From contig NZ_CP150269.1 of NCBI RefSeq assembly GCF_037976825.1, positions 3,919,501 through 3,983,500 on the forward strand: a stretch of 64,000 nucleotides of DNA. Reading direction: 5' to 3'. This document shows positions 1-9,600 of this stretch, piece by piece. This DNA is from Paenibacillus sp. FSL K6-1330. GTDB lineage: Bacteria > Bacillota > Bacilli > Paenibacillales > Paenibacillaceae. The notes beneath the pieces were generated by a model, which did not search any database, was not told the DNA's origin, and worked only from the letters and a program-made list of their open reading frames with translations. A program made the position numbers and the translations under genes. Every line of letters begins with the position of its first letter. The stretch's first letter is position 1.

Positions 1-3000
1 TTCATAACGGCGAGCATAGCGGTCAGCGTGGGGATGGAGCGCTCCGCCATGATGCCGATTACGCTGCTGCGTCCCACACCTTTGGCGCGCAAGGTTCGCG
101 CCAGCGCATCGGTACGGCGATCCAGCTCCCGATAGGTCATGGATTCACCGCCGCAAGCTACGGCCGGCAGTTCGGGAACGGCCAGCGCCTGTTCCTTAAA
201 GCAATCATGCAGACAGCGCGGCGGCGAAAAGTCCGCTTCGCGTCTCCCCAACGCCAGCATGTGCAGGCGCTCCTCCTCCGTCAGCATCTCCACTTCGCCT
301 AGTGTGGCGTCGGGACGGAGCGTCACGCTGCGCAGCAGCTGCACATAATGCCGCATGAACCGCTCGGCTGTCGCGCGGCGAAACAAATCGGTATTATATT
401 CCACGACAAGCCGCAATTCCGCACCATTCTCCACAGCCTGAATCATTAAATCGTATTTGGCGGTTCCATGCTCAAAGCGCTGGTGGCGATACGACAACCC
501 CTCAGATGAAGCGTTTGGAATACCCAGGTTTTGCATGATGAACATCGTGTCAAACAGCGGACTCCGGCTGGCATCCCTTCTGTCCATCCATTGCGCAATT
601 TCCTCGAATGGATAATCGGCGTGGGCGTAAGCCCCAGTCGCCATCTCTTTCACTTCGGACAAAAAAGCTCTGAACGGCTTGTCCGCGAGCGGATAAGCGC
701 GCAGCGCCAGCGTGCCGGTGAACATGCCCGCGATCGCTTCTAGCACGCGCCTATTCCGTCCAGCAATCGGCGTGCCGACGGCAATGTCCTCGGCCCCTGT
801 ATAGTGGGCGAGGAACGTGTAATATGCCGATAGCAGCACCATAAACGGAGTCGTGCCCGATTCGGCCGCTAGGCTGCGCACAGCCTTCGTCAAACCAGCC
901 TCGACGTAGACGTCGAACGTTTCGCCGCGATTGCCTTTGACGAGCGGCCGCGGGGCATCGGTTGGAAGCGCAAGCGTCGGCCAGTCTCCCCGGCATTGCT
1001 CGCGCCAATACCGTTCGGCGTTCCCAGAGAGCGGCCTGCTCTCCTGCCATACCGCATAATCCTTGTATTGCAGCGGCAGCGGCGGCAGCGAACCTCCCTG
1101 ATATAAAGTCATCAGGTCGGACAAAAGAATGCCCGCCGACATGCCATCGGATGCAATATGGTGCATATCAAGAAACAGCACATGGCGCTCCGGCCCCAGC
1201 GTCAGCAAAGCTGCGCGGAGCAGCGGAGCCGTATCGAGCCTGAACGGCCGGAACAAGCTTTGCAGCACGGTCTCCGCTTCCGCTTCATCGGCCTCCATGC
1301 GAATCAAGCGGAAAGAAATGGCGTCGTGAACACGCTGTCTGATCTCTCCGTCGATGACGTGGAAGGTGGTACGAAGCGTCTCGTGACGCTCTACAATGGC
1401 TTGCAGGACGGCCTCCAGCCGATCTGCATCAATAACCCCGTCCAAGTGCAACAATTCAGGCAAATTATAGCTGCGATCATCCGGAATCGCCTGCTGTTGC
1501 AAATACATACGTTTCTGCGGCGATGAAACCGGATAATGCTCTTGCGGAGCCGCCTTTGGAATCGGCTCCAGCGTATCGCCGAACAAAGAGTCGGACACTT
1601 GGCCGGTCCATGGCCCGTCCTGCACTCTGGTTACTCTTGATCCGCCAACACCTCCAGCCGCCGCTTGCCCGTCACGAGTACCGTACGCCATTTTCCCGTC
1701 AATGGTGCTGGCTACCGCTTGCCCGCCGTTCGCCTCTTTCTCGCCGATCCCAACGCCTGCCCCTTGTCGATCATGCCCTGCGCTTGTTCTTTGCGCTGTC
1801 ACCGCGCCGCTCTCCCTGAGACGCTGCTCGATCAGCGCTGTGAACGAAGGCAGATCCGCATGTCCCAGCAAATCCGCCGCCTGAATGCGTACGCCCACAA
1901 GCTCGCTGACCCGGTTTACTATTTTGAGCGCAATAATGGAATCTCCGCCCAGCTCATAAAACCCGGCATTCGCAGGCAATTCGTCATAACCCAGTAGCTC
2001 TCCCCAAACATCTGCGACATGCTGCTCCCATTCCAGGCGGGAGCGCTCTCCGGTTAACGTAACGCCGCGGCGACTCTGACTCGTCATCCCGCCGCTCCGC
2101 TGAAGCACGGCCTGCCATCTGGCAAACGTCTCGTTCATTTCTTGCCCAAGCTCCTCGGGAATATCTCCACCGAGCGAATATCCGCTCCAGGCGGCAAATG
2201 GCATATGAAGCGCTGCTCCAGCCCGCGTCTCCTCCACCCAGCAACGATGAGCATCGAACGGATACGTCGGAAGCGGCAGCCGATGGCAGCGTTGTCCCCG
2301 AAAGATTGCCTTCCAGTCGATCTCGTATCCGCCCACGTAACGTTGGCCCAGCTCCAGCGCTTCCAATTCCCGTTCATTTGAACCGGGTTGCTGTCTCATA
2401 TTCCCGACCGGAGCTGAGTCGGCTGTCCCGAAGAGGACGTTCGGCAGCGCAAGGCCGTTAAGGCCGCTTTCGGCAACAGAATGCAAGGTGTGGACAAGCT
2501 CCTCCCAGCCGCTTACCGCAATCGCCAAGCGATACCGATGGGCTCCCCGGCCAACGGCCAAGGTGTAGCAAAGATCGGCTAGGCTGCGGTTCTCATCAGC
2601 GCGATGCTCCTGAGCCCAGTCCCGCATCAGCAGGACGAGCCGCTCCAGCGCCGTCATGCTGTGCGCTGACAAGCAGAACAGCTCCGCTCTGTCCGAATGA
2701 CCCGATGGTGTACCGGTAGGAGCCTCCTCCAGCACAACATGGCAATTGGTCCCGCTCATGCCAAACGCGCTTACTCCACATCTTCTTGCTTCGCCGTTCG
2801 TCTCCCATGGCGTCAATTCGTCATTGACATAAACGGGCGAATCCACAAACGGAATGTTGCGGTTGGGCGAGCGATAATGAAGCGTTGGCGGAAGCTGCTT
2901 GTGGACAAGTGACAGGATCGCTTTGAGCAGCCCTGCAATGCCGGCGGCATGGTCGAGATGGCCGATATTGGTTTTCAGCGAGCCGATGGCGCAAAATTGC

Positions 3001-4088
3001 CGCTTATCGGTATATCTCCGGAAGGCGCGCGTCAGCCCGTCGATTTCGATCGGGTCACCGAGCGGGGTTCCCGTGCCATGAGCCTCCATATACGTCAAGG
3101 TTTCGGGATCAATGTCCGCATCCTGCCAGGCGCGCACAATGACGTCCTCCTGAGCGAGGGCGTTCGGGGCGGTAATGCCGACCGAACTGCCGTCCTGATT
3201 CATCGCGCTGCCTTTGATGACAGCATATATAGGGTCGCCGTCCTCCTGCGCACGCGACAGCGGCTTAAGCAGCAGCGCAATCACCCCGTCGCCAATGCCA
3301 GTTCCATCCGCCGAGTCGTCGAATGTTCTGGCCCGGTTGTCGCTTGACTCGATGCCAAGCCGTATACCGGTATCAAGCGGCAGCACGTTAATCTTGACGC
3401 TGCCGGCAATCGCCGCCTCACATTCACCGCTGCGAATTGACTGGCATGCCAGATGGACGGCTACCAGTGAGGAGGAGCAGGCGGTGTCCACGCTGATCGC
3501 CGGTCCGCGCAAATTAAGCAAATACGAAATCCGGCTCGGTATCATGGAGCTCAGATTGCCTGGCGCCGCCATGGACAAGGCATCCGGGTCCAAAGCTTCG
3601 ATGATTCGCTTGTAATCATGCTGCGCGTCCCCGTTATAGCCCATAAAGACGCCGGTGCGCGAACCATGCAGCGCAGCTCCGCCGTACCCTGCATTCTCAA
3701 GCGCTCCCCAGGCCGTCTGTAGGAACAGGCGTTGCGCTGGACTCATCAGCGAGGCTTCCTTGGGCGAAAGCCGGAAAAAAGAATAGTCAAAACCCGAAAT
3801 ATCTTCGATATACGCCCCGTCAAAAAAGGAAACGGAGCCATATTGCACCTCCATGCGGCGCAAATACGGCTTCAATTCCTCCTTGCGGGAATCCGGAAAC
3901 CCGCCTACCAGATCCTTACCACTCCGCAGAAGCTCCCAGAATGCTTCATGCGATTCCGCGCGCGGCAGCTTGGCGGATATCCCGACAATCGCAATATCCT
4001 TGAGGGAAACATTGGAGACGGATCCCCCGCTCCGCCCCTTCCGCCCGGATGTGTCTTTTTTGGTATCCAGCAAATCCAGTTGAAACAT
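1..4088 (-). CDS. Hybrid PKS/NRPS protein, KS-carrier-C-A (partial, runs off left edge)
   Basis: Megasynthase subunit; about 1360 residues are visible. Domains in order: ketosynthase about residues 30-440, with active-site Cys near 203 in DTACSSS, His near 337 in HGTGT and His near 378 in NIGHLD; a flanking subdomain of about 170 residues ending in YPFD near 611; a carrier with GGDS near 714; a low-complexity Gly/Ala/Gln linker; a condensation domain starting near 856 with HHIASDG near 978; and the beginning of an adenylation domain from about 1295, cut before its pocket. No AT (no GHSxG) and no KR, DH or MT lies between KS and carrier, so the module fits the trans-AT type: it should add a malonyl unit to the upstream chain and pass it to an amino acid module. 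The ATG at 4088 follows an AGGAGGT site; the upstream CPBP gene ends 14 bp before. The substrate of the A domain cannot be read here. Confidence 0.93.
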   Translation of the reverse strand, partial: MFQLDLLDTKKDTSGRKGRSGGSVSNVSLKDIAIVGISAKLPRAESHEAFWELLRSGKDLVGGFPDSRKEELKPYLRRMEVQYGSVSFFDGAYIEDISGFDYSFFRLSPKEASLMSPAQRLFLQTAWGALENAGYGGAALHGSRTGVFMGYNGDAQHDYKRIIEALDPDALSMAAPGNLSSMIPSRISYLLNLRGPAISVDTACSSSLVAVHLACQSIRSGECEAAIAGSVKINVLPLDTGIRLGIESSDNRARTFDDSADGTGIGDGVIALLLKPLSRAQEDGDPIYAVIKGSAMNQDGSSVGITAPNALAQEDVIVRAWQDADIDPETLTYMEAHGTGTPLGDPIEIDGLTRAFRRYTDKRQFCAIGSLKTNIGHLDHAAGIAGLLKAILSLVHKQLPPTLHYRSPNRNIPFVDSPVYVNDELTPWETNGEARRCGVSAFGMSGTNCHVVLEEAPTGTPSGHSDRAELFCLSAHSMTALERLVLLMRDWAQEHRADENRSLADLCYTLAVGRGAHRYRLAIAVSGWEELVHTLHSVAESGLNGLALPNVLFGTADSAPVGNMRQQPGSNERELEALELGQRYVGGYEIDWKAIFRGQRCHRLPLPTYPFDAHRCWVEETRAGAALHMPFAAWSGYSLGGDIPEELGQEMNETFARWQAVLQRSGGMTSQSRRGVTLTGERSRLEWEQHVADVWGELLGYDELPANAGFYELGGDSIIALKIVNRVSELVGVRIQAADLLGHADLPSFTALIEQRLRESGAVTAQRTSAGHDRQGAGVGIGEKEANGGQAVASTIDGKMAYGTRDGQAAAGGVGGSRVTRVQDGPWTGQVSDSLFGDTLEPIPKAAPQEHYPVSSPQKRMYLQQQAIPDDRSYNLPELLHLDGVIDADRLEAVLQAIVERHETLRTTFHVIDGEIRQRVHDAISFRLIRMEADEAEAETVLQSLFRPFRLDTAPLLRAALLTLGPERHVLFLDMHHIASDGMSAGILLSDLMTLYQGGSLPPLPLQYKDYAVWQESRPLSGNAERYWREQCRGDWPTLALPTDAPRPLVKGNRGETFDVYVEAGLTKAVRSLAAESGTTPFMVLLSAYYTFLAHYTGAEDIAVGTPIAGRNRRVLEAIAGMFTGTLALRAYPLADKPFRAFLSEVKEMATGAYAHADYPFEEIAQWMDRRDASRSPLFDTMFIMQNLGIPNASSEGLSYRHQRFEHGTAKYDLMIQAVENGAELRLVVEYNTDLFRRATAERFMRHYVQLLRSVTLRPDATLGEVEMLTEEERLHMLALGRREADFSPPRCLHDCFKEQALAVPELPAVACGGESMTYRELDRRTDALARTLRAKGVGRSSVIGIMAERSIPTLTAMLAVM

Positions 4089-4102
4089 GGCGCCCTTACC
4101 TC

Positions 4103-4906
4103 CTAGTTAGTAATGGAATGGCTTACGGCCTGTTCTTTGTCCGCCCTTCCACCAATCCCGCGCAGCAGCAGCAACATATGCGCCGCGATGCCGAGTCCGC
4201 TGATCAGGGCTAGTAATCCAAGTGTACCGGACTGCCAATCGCCCGCCCATTGCAGCACGATATACAAAGTGCCTGTGCTGCACACATGAGCCGCAAGCGA
4301 CCCCCAAAGCGAATACGACCCGGCGCGAACGGCGCCGTATACGATCGCACCAAGCGCCGCAAATGCGCCGACCGTCACATTCATAAATACCGTTCCGAAC
4401 AATACGGCCTGGAGCAGAACTGTCCACGGAACCGAAAGACGTTGACGCAGCGTATGGAACAGCATTCCTCGGAAAAGCCATTCTTCCAGCAAAGACCCCA
4501 GCAGCAAACTGCCGAACACAAAAATGATCAGGCTGCCGCCAGCGACAAATGCGACCAAATCCGAAATGGGAGGAAAGGTCGCTTTTACCCACGGAAGACG
4601 GGTAAAAGCGCTGATAAACAAGCCGAGCCAGACGCCTGTCCCGGCGGAAAGCAGCAAAGATCCGGCCCGCGCAGGAACTAATCCTAAATCCTTCAGCGAA
4701 ATTTTTTGCCAGCGAAGCAGTGGAATATAGACGGCAAGCACGATGATATTGGATACAATCAGCACAATGCCGGAATTGCCTTTGATCCAGTCTTTCAGCC
4801 CGGGATCGCCGACCCAGTTGTAGAGGACTTGATTGACAAGCATCACGACCGCCGCATAAATGACCAAATATAAGACGGTATTTCCCGCTATTCGCAGTCC
4901 CTTCAC
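4103..4906 (-). CDS. CPBP-family (Abi/CAAX-protease-like) membrane protein 1, motif-eroded
   Basis: 267-residue polytopic membrane protein of the CPBP (type II CAAX prenyl endopeptidase/bacteriocin immunity) fold. Motif 1 is intact (EEWLFR, Glu141, Glu142, Arg146), but the motif 2 His is replaced by Phe (residue 174, in FGTVF); the motif 3 His is kept (His207) without its usual Asn partner. Those histidines are metal ligands in active members, so proteolytic activity is doubtful. The chosen start is GTG at 4906, which overlaps the stop of the preceding gene as GTGA and has a GAGGCGG site; a longer in-frame extension to 5107 would lie entirely inside the neighbour. It is third in a tandem of three paralogues between two megasynthase genes, probably co-transcribed. 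Role unknown; self-protection, export or membrane anchoring are possible. Confidence 0.82.
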   Translation of the reverse strand: MKGLRIAGNTVLYLVIYAAVVMLVNQVLYNWVGDPGLKDWIKGNSGIVLIVSNIIVLAVYIPLLRWQKISLKDLGLVPARAGSLLLSAGTGVWLGLFISAFTRLPWVKATFPPISDLVAFVAGGSLIIFVFGSLLLGSLLEEWLFRGMLFHTLRQRLSVPWTVLLQAVLFGTVFMNVTVGAFAALGAIVYGAVRAGSYSLWGSLAAHVCSTGTLYIVLQWAGDWQSGTLGLLALISGLGIAAHMLLLLRGIGGRADKEQAVSHSITN

Positions 4907-5712
4907 AATGGCGTCACCGCCTCGGAAGTCAGCGTCAAGGAGATCGAAGTGCGATGCTTGACCGCAAGGAATATGCCAACCGCAATCATGGCGGCCGCCA
5001 CAGCCATCACAACCGACATGACGGTGACGTCCGTCGTCTCCGGCCCGTAATGCCAAAGCAGGTATTGGCTGCCCTGACAGGCGACTTGCGCGGCAATCGG
5101 CGCCCAAATGGATTTAAACCAGACATACAAGAGCGCAAATATAACCGCGCCGAGAAAACCGTACAGCGACAGCGGAATGTCTCCGAAAAAGAACAACGCC
5201 CCATACAACACGCCCTGAATCACAATTGCGATCCAAACCGGGAGTACGCGTCTGAACTCATTCATCAGAATGCCTCTGAACAACGTCTCCTTGTAAATAT
5301 TTCCGAGAATCAGGAAAACCAGAAATACATACCATTCCGCACGGTTCAGGTAATCAAACAATTCGCGGAACTGGTACTTGTCCGATGCAATGGCGGGAAG
5401 ACGGGAGAATGCGACCGTAAACAGGCCGGCTCCAAGCCCGATCCATAAAGCGATCGCTACTGATTTGCCGCCCATCACGCGAAACTTAGCCGCCTTAAAC
5501 AGATTTTCTTTGAATATAAGCCTCCAGGCCAGCAGCATGAGCGGCAAACCCACCATATCGTTCAAAATAATGACGGTTACCGTGTTCTGTTCAAACCACG
5601 TGCTTTTGGGGTACACATAATCGAAAAATAATGTCGTTACGGTAAAAAACCATGCAAAATACAGGCCGATAACAACAGCCACGCGAGCCAGCATCATTCC
5701 CCACGCCTTCAT
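4903..5712 (-). CDS. CPBP-family membrane protein 2, motif-eroded
   Basis: 269-residue integral membrane protein, paralogous to both neighbours. Aligned to CPBP motif 1 it reads KETLFR, so the first catalytic Glu is Lys141; the motif 2 His position is Phe174 and the motif 3 His position is Gln209. All the positions that bind metal or activate water in true CPBP proteases are therefore hit, making this the most degenerate of the three. The ATG at 5712 has a GGGGGGC site, lies 4 bp after the stop of paralogue 3, and the gene overlaps paralogue 1 by 4 bp, so the three look translationally coupled. It probably works as a non-proteolytic partner in the secondary-metabolite operon; the actual job cannot be told from sequence. 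Confidence 0.8.
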   Translation of the reverse strand: MKAWGMMLARVAVVIGLYFAWFFTVTTLFFDYVYPKSTWFEQNTVTVIILNDMVGLPLMLLAWRLIFKENLFKAAKFRVMGGKSVAIALWIGLGAGLFTVAFSRLPAIASDKYQFRELFDYLNRAEWYVFLVFLILGNIYKETLFRGILMNEFRRVLPVWIAIVIQGVLYGALFFFGDIPLSLYGFLGAVIFALLYVWFKSIWAPIAAQVACQGSQYLLWHYGPETTDVTVMSVVMAVAAAMIAVGIFLAVKHRTSISLTLTSEAVTPL

Positions 5713-5716
5713 GCGG

Positions 5717-6589
5717 TCAGCCCCCCTTTTGTGCTGCTGACGGCGTGTCAGCCGTCAGAGCTTGACCGGCGCGTGCGCCGATGCCTCCGCTGCCAGAGGT
5801 CCGCCAGACATAGACGGTACCTCCAATCAACGCAGCCAGACAGAGCGCTGTAATAATATACAGCGAAACATCGCCCAGCTTGCCAAACCATTCGTAGAAC
5901 CCGATGTATTTAAACAGAAAGATTGTGCCCATGGTCGTATTCTGTACCAGAATAGGCGCCCACAGCGACCCAGTGCGCAGATACAGTGACCCGTAAATCA
6001 GGCCCGAACCGATGCTGATGACTGAAAGCGCCAGGCTCGGCTGGAAGTAGGCGTATGCTGCGGCTTGCAGCACCAGGGCCACATATACCGGCATAACCCT
6101 GCGAAGCTCGCTGAAAATGAGACCCCTGAACAATATTTCTTCAAATGCCGGGCCGATCAAACCGGCGCCCAGAATGACATACCAGATCGAATCCCCCCTG
6201 ATCGTATCGTTGACAAGCGCGGGAATGGACGGAAATTGCCGCGCAATATCGTCAATGACGATCAGGCCGATACTGAACAAACTTCCGGCAAGACCCAAGC
6301 CAATCATTAACAAGACGCGCGAGGCTTTCAGCCGTTTAAAGCCCGACGCGCGAAACAGATTTTTTTCCGCATGGGGCCATATCCATCCTTTGATACGAAA
6401 GATGAGCAAATAAACAAGCGTAATCAACGTGAACAGAACAGCCATAAACATGGCTGGATTGCGATCCAGAAACTTGGCGAAGGACAGCGTCACTTCGTAA
6501 TTGTAAGTAGAGCGAAGCAGATAGAGCAGCGCATAAAAGACCCCGAGATAAAGAGCGATATTACCTATCATGATCAACACTTTTTTCAC
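5717..6589 (-). CDS. CPBP-family membrane protein 3, motif-eroded
   Basis: 290-residue polytopic membrane protein, first of the three tandem paralogues. Motif 1 EEILFR (Glu150, Glu151, Arg155) is intact, but the motif 2 His position reads Gln183 and the motif 3 His position Gln216. The C-terminal 25 residues are a hydrophilic Gly/Ala-rich tail that its relatives here lack. The start is GTG at 6589 after an AAGGGGC site. It begins 68 bp after the NRPS stop with no obvious terminator between, so it is very likely in the same transcript. CPBP proteins are known as prenyl proteases and as bacteriocin self-immunity proteins; inside an NRPS/PKS operon an immunity or trafficking role is an inference only. 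Confidence 0.82.
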   Translation of the reverse strand: MKKVLIMIGNIALYLGVFYALLYLLRSTYNYEVTLSFAKFLDRNPAMFMAVLFTLITLVYLLIFRIKGWIWPHAEKNLFRASGFKRLKASRVLLMIGLGLAGSLFSIGLIVIDDIARQFPSIPALVNDTIRGDSIWYVILGAGLIGPAFEEILFRGLIFSELRRVMPVYVALVLQAAAYAYFQPSLALSVISIGSGLIYGSLYLRTGSLWAPILVQNTTMGTIFLFKYIGFYEWFGKLGDVSLYIITALCLAALIGGTVYVWRTSGSGGIGARAGQALTADTPSAAQKGG

Positions 6590-6657
6590 AGGAATGCCCC
6601 TTTCTTCCTTCTATCAGATGTATTCTCAGGGTCAGGCTAAGCCCGCCTTGGCCCATG

Positions 6658-9600
6658 CTACGTCCCCGATTCGGCGCTTCCTATTGCGACGCGATATTGC
6701 TCGACCACGCTTGACAGCAGCTCCAGATAACCGGAAGCCCAATCCAGCACCGCTTCCTTGCTGAGGCGCCGGGCGTCGTACGTCCATACTCCGCCAAGCT
6801 CTGGCACTTCCGCCCCTCGTGGTGCGGCGGCAGCACCACTCATATACAGCACAACATCGAATCGTTCCAATAGCCCCTCCCGCTCCTTGAACCCGTGCTG
6901 CGCTGCTCCTGCAAATAACGGAAATAAGGCAAATCCGGCTTCGGCTTGCGGCTGCTTTCTGATTTGCCGCGGGGTATAACATTCTCCCGCGTTTACCCGT
7001 TTGGCAGCATGCCGCAGCAGCGTATCGAAATCCCGCACCTCCCCAAAGTCGATTTCCTTCGGAGCAATCAGCCCGTTGTCCGTCATTGCCGGAAGCACAA
7101 GCCGGCCCATGCCGGACTTGCCGCGCCAGAAGTATAGATATACGGCATACGCCGCGGCTTCGACCGTTACCGAGCGGGATGCCGCAAGTTCCGTAAGTCC
7201 TTCCGATACCATCGTGTCCAGTTGGAACTGAACGCTGCCGATACGCTCCGCGGCATAACCATTGCAGACGCAGTCGTCTGCCACCGACAGACCGCTCCAG
7301 CTCCAGCTGGCGAGCTCCCGATTTCTCGACTTCAGATAAGCCGCAAGCGATGCGATCGTCGGGTAGGTGAACAAATCCGTTACGCCCAGAGCGCCGGGAT
7401 ACAACTCCTCCAGCCGTTGATGCACCCGCACCAGCAGCAGCGATTCTCCCCCAACATCGAAGAAACGATGATGGATGCCGAAGTCGTCCCTTTGCAGAAT
7501 TTCATGCCATACAGCGGCAATCGCCAGTTCAGTATCGCTTGCCGCTTCGACAAACGGAGTGGCGCTACCCGCCGCCAGCTCCAGCTCCGGCAGCGCCTTC
7601 CGGTCGATTTTGCCGTTTGGAGACAGGGGCATGGCTGGCAGTTCCACCACGGCCTGCGGAACCATATAATCCGGCAGGCGCAGCCCTGCAAAATCCCGCA
7701 GTTCCTGGTGGTCCACAGGTTCGGAGCCAACGATGTACGCGCATAAATATTCGCTTCCGCTTGTGGCGTCCCGCTTCATAACCACCGCTTCCGAGACCGC
7801 CGGATGACCGAGCAGCACATGCTCGATTTCACCACATTCAATGCGCTGGCCCCTTATTTTTACCTGATGGTCGATTCGGCCCAAATATTCGATCGTTCCG
7901 TCAGGCAGCCATCTGGCAAGGTCTCCTGTCCGATACATCAGACTGCCCTCCGTAAACGGATTATCGACGAACTTTTCTTCCGTCAAATCGGGCCGGCCGA
8001 TATAACCCCGCGCCAGACCCGCACCGGATATGCACAGTTCCCCGGCAATGCCGACAGGCTGGAGCTTCATCGATTCGCTCACGATATAAAGCGAGATGTT
8101 GTCGATCGGCTTGCCAATCGGTACATTGATCGAAATATCGTTGATCGAAATATCGTCGTCAGAGCAATCGTAATAGGAAACGTCAACCGTCGCCTCGGTC
8201 GGGCCGTACAAATTCACAAGCCTGGCATTGAACGGAACTCCGATCCGCTCGCGGAACCTCCGCACCTGATCCGCAGTCAACGCTTCGCCGCTGGCGAACA
8301 CATGACGCAGGCTCTCCAGCCTGGCATCGCCGCGCAGCAAGCCGGGATCCTCCAAGAACAGGTGCAGCATGGACGGCACAAAATGCATCGTCGTTACGCC
8401 ATGCCGCGCGATCGTATCCATCATAAGCGCGGGGTCCTTTTCGCCGCCCGGAGGCAGCAGGACCAGCTTGGCTCCCGCAAAGCTCCACCAGAACAGCTCC
8501 CAGACCGATACATCAAAAGTAATCGGCGTTTTCTGCATAACGACTCCGCTTGCGTCCAGTCCGTATTGCTTCTGCATCCAGCCGATCCGGTTGACGACGG
8601 AATGATGCTCGATCATGACGCCTTTCGGATGTCCGGTCGATCCCGAAGTATACAGCACATAAGCAAGCGAACGTGAATCATGCAGCTTCTCTACAGGGAA
8701 GTCGTCCCGCTCCTGCGTCATCACCTCATGAACGTCCGTAAATGGCAGAGACGTCTCCAGCCCTTCCGGGGCTTTGCCCTTCGTCAAGACAAGCTTGGCT
8801 CCGGAATTCTCCAGCATGTAGCGGATTCGATCGGGCGGCAAGCTCGGCGTAACAGGCACATAAGCTCCGCCCGCCTTCAGCACGCCAAAGATTGAAATCA
8901 TCATCTCCAGACTGCGATCCATCACGACGGCCACGCGCTCCTCGCGCTTGATGCCTTGCTTTCTGAGCGTCTGCGCCATCTGGTTCGACCTCCGGTTTAA
9001 TTCCGCATACGTCAATGCTCCGTTCTCCGCCGCAACCGCAACGGCCTGTGGCGTTTCCGCCGCTTGCCTTTCGAGGTAAACCTCTACCGTATCGCCGTTT
9101 GCATACGGCGCTGCCGTGCGATTGAACGCTTCGCTCTGCTTCTGTGCCTCTGCGGAGCCCTGCAGCCCGATCCCTCCGAGCGGTCGCCCCGGCTCCGCCA
9201 GTGCAAGGCCGACAATACGGAAATACCATTCCGCCATTCTGCGTATGCTGTCTTCCTTAAACAGCGCCGCCCTATATTCGATTGTCAAAGCTGCGCCTTT
9301 TGCGCCCTGATCCGCAATCTCAAACGTCAAGTCCAGCTTCGAAACGCGATTGTCCGGAACTTGCACCTCGAATTGCAAGGCGTCCGCCGCCGTCTGTCCG
9401 GCCTCCATATGCTGCATCACAAATATCGTGTCAAACAGCGGATTGCGGCTCAGGTCACGCGGCACATCCAGCATCGTCACCATATGCTCAAACGGGAGCA
9501 AGCTGTTGTCCAGCGCCGCAAGCACAATTTCTTTGAGCTGCTCGGCGAACGCTCTGAACGGCAGTTCGCCGGATGGCTGGCTTCGAATCGGCAGCGTATT

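Noticed and set aside
2250..2800. Acyltransferase domain after the KS
   Set aside because: No GHSxG and too little length; the stretch fits the flanking subdomain seen in AT-less modules.
4903..5107. Longer N-terminus for CPBP protein 1 from 5107
   Set aside because: The extra 67 codons overlap the neighbour gene in another frame and are not membrane-like; the GTG at 4906 has its own site.
7804..8676. Plus-strand open frame of 290 codons
   Set aside because: Antisense shadow of NRPS module 3; its sequence is the complement of conserved A-domain motifs.
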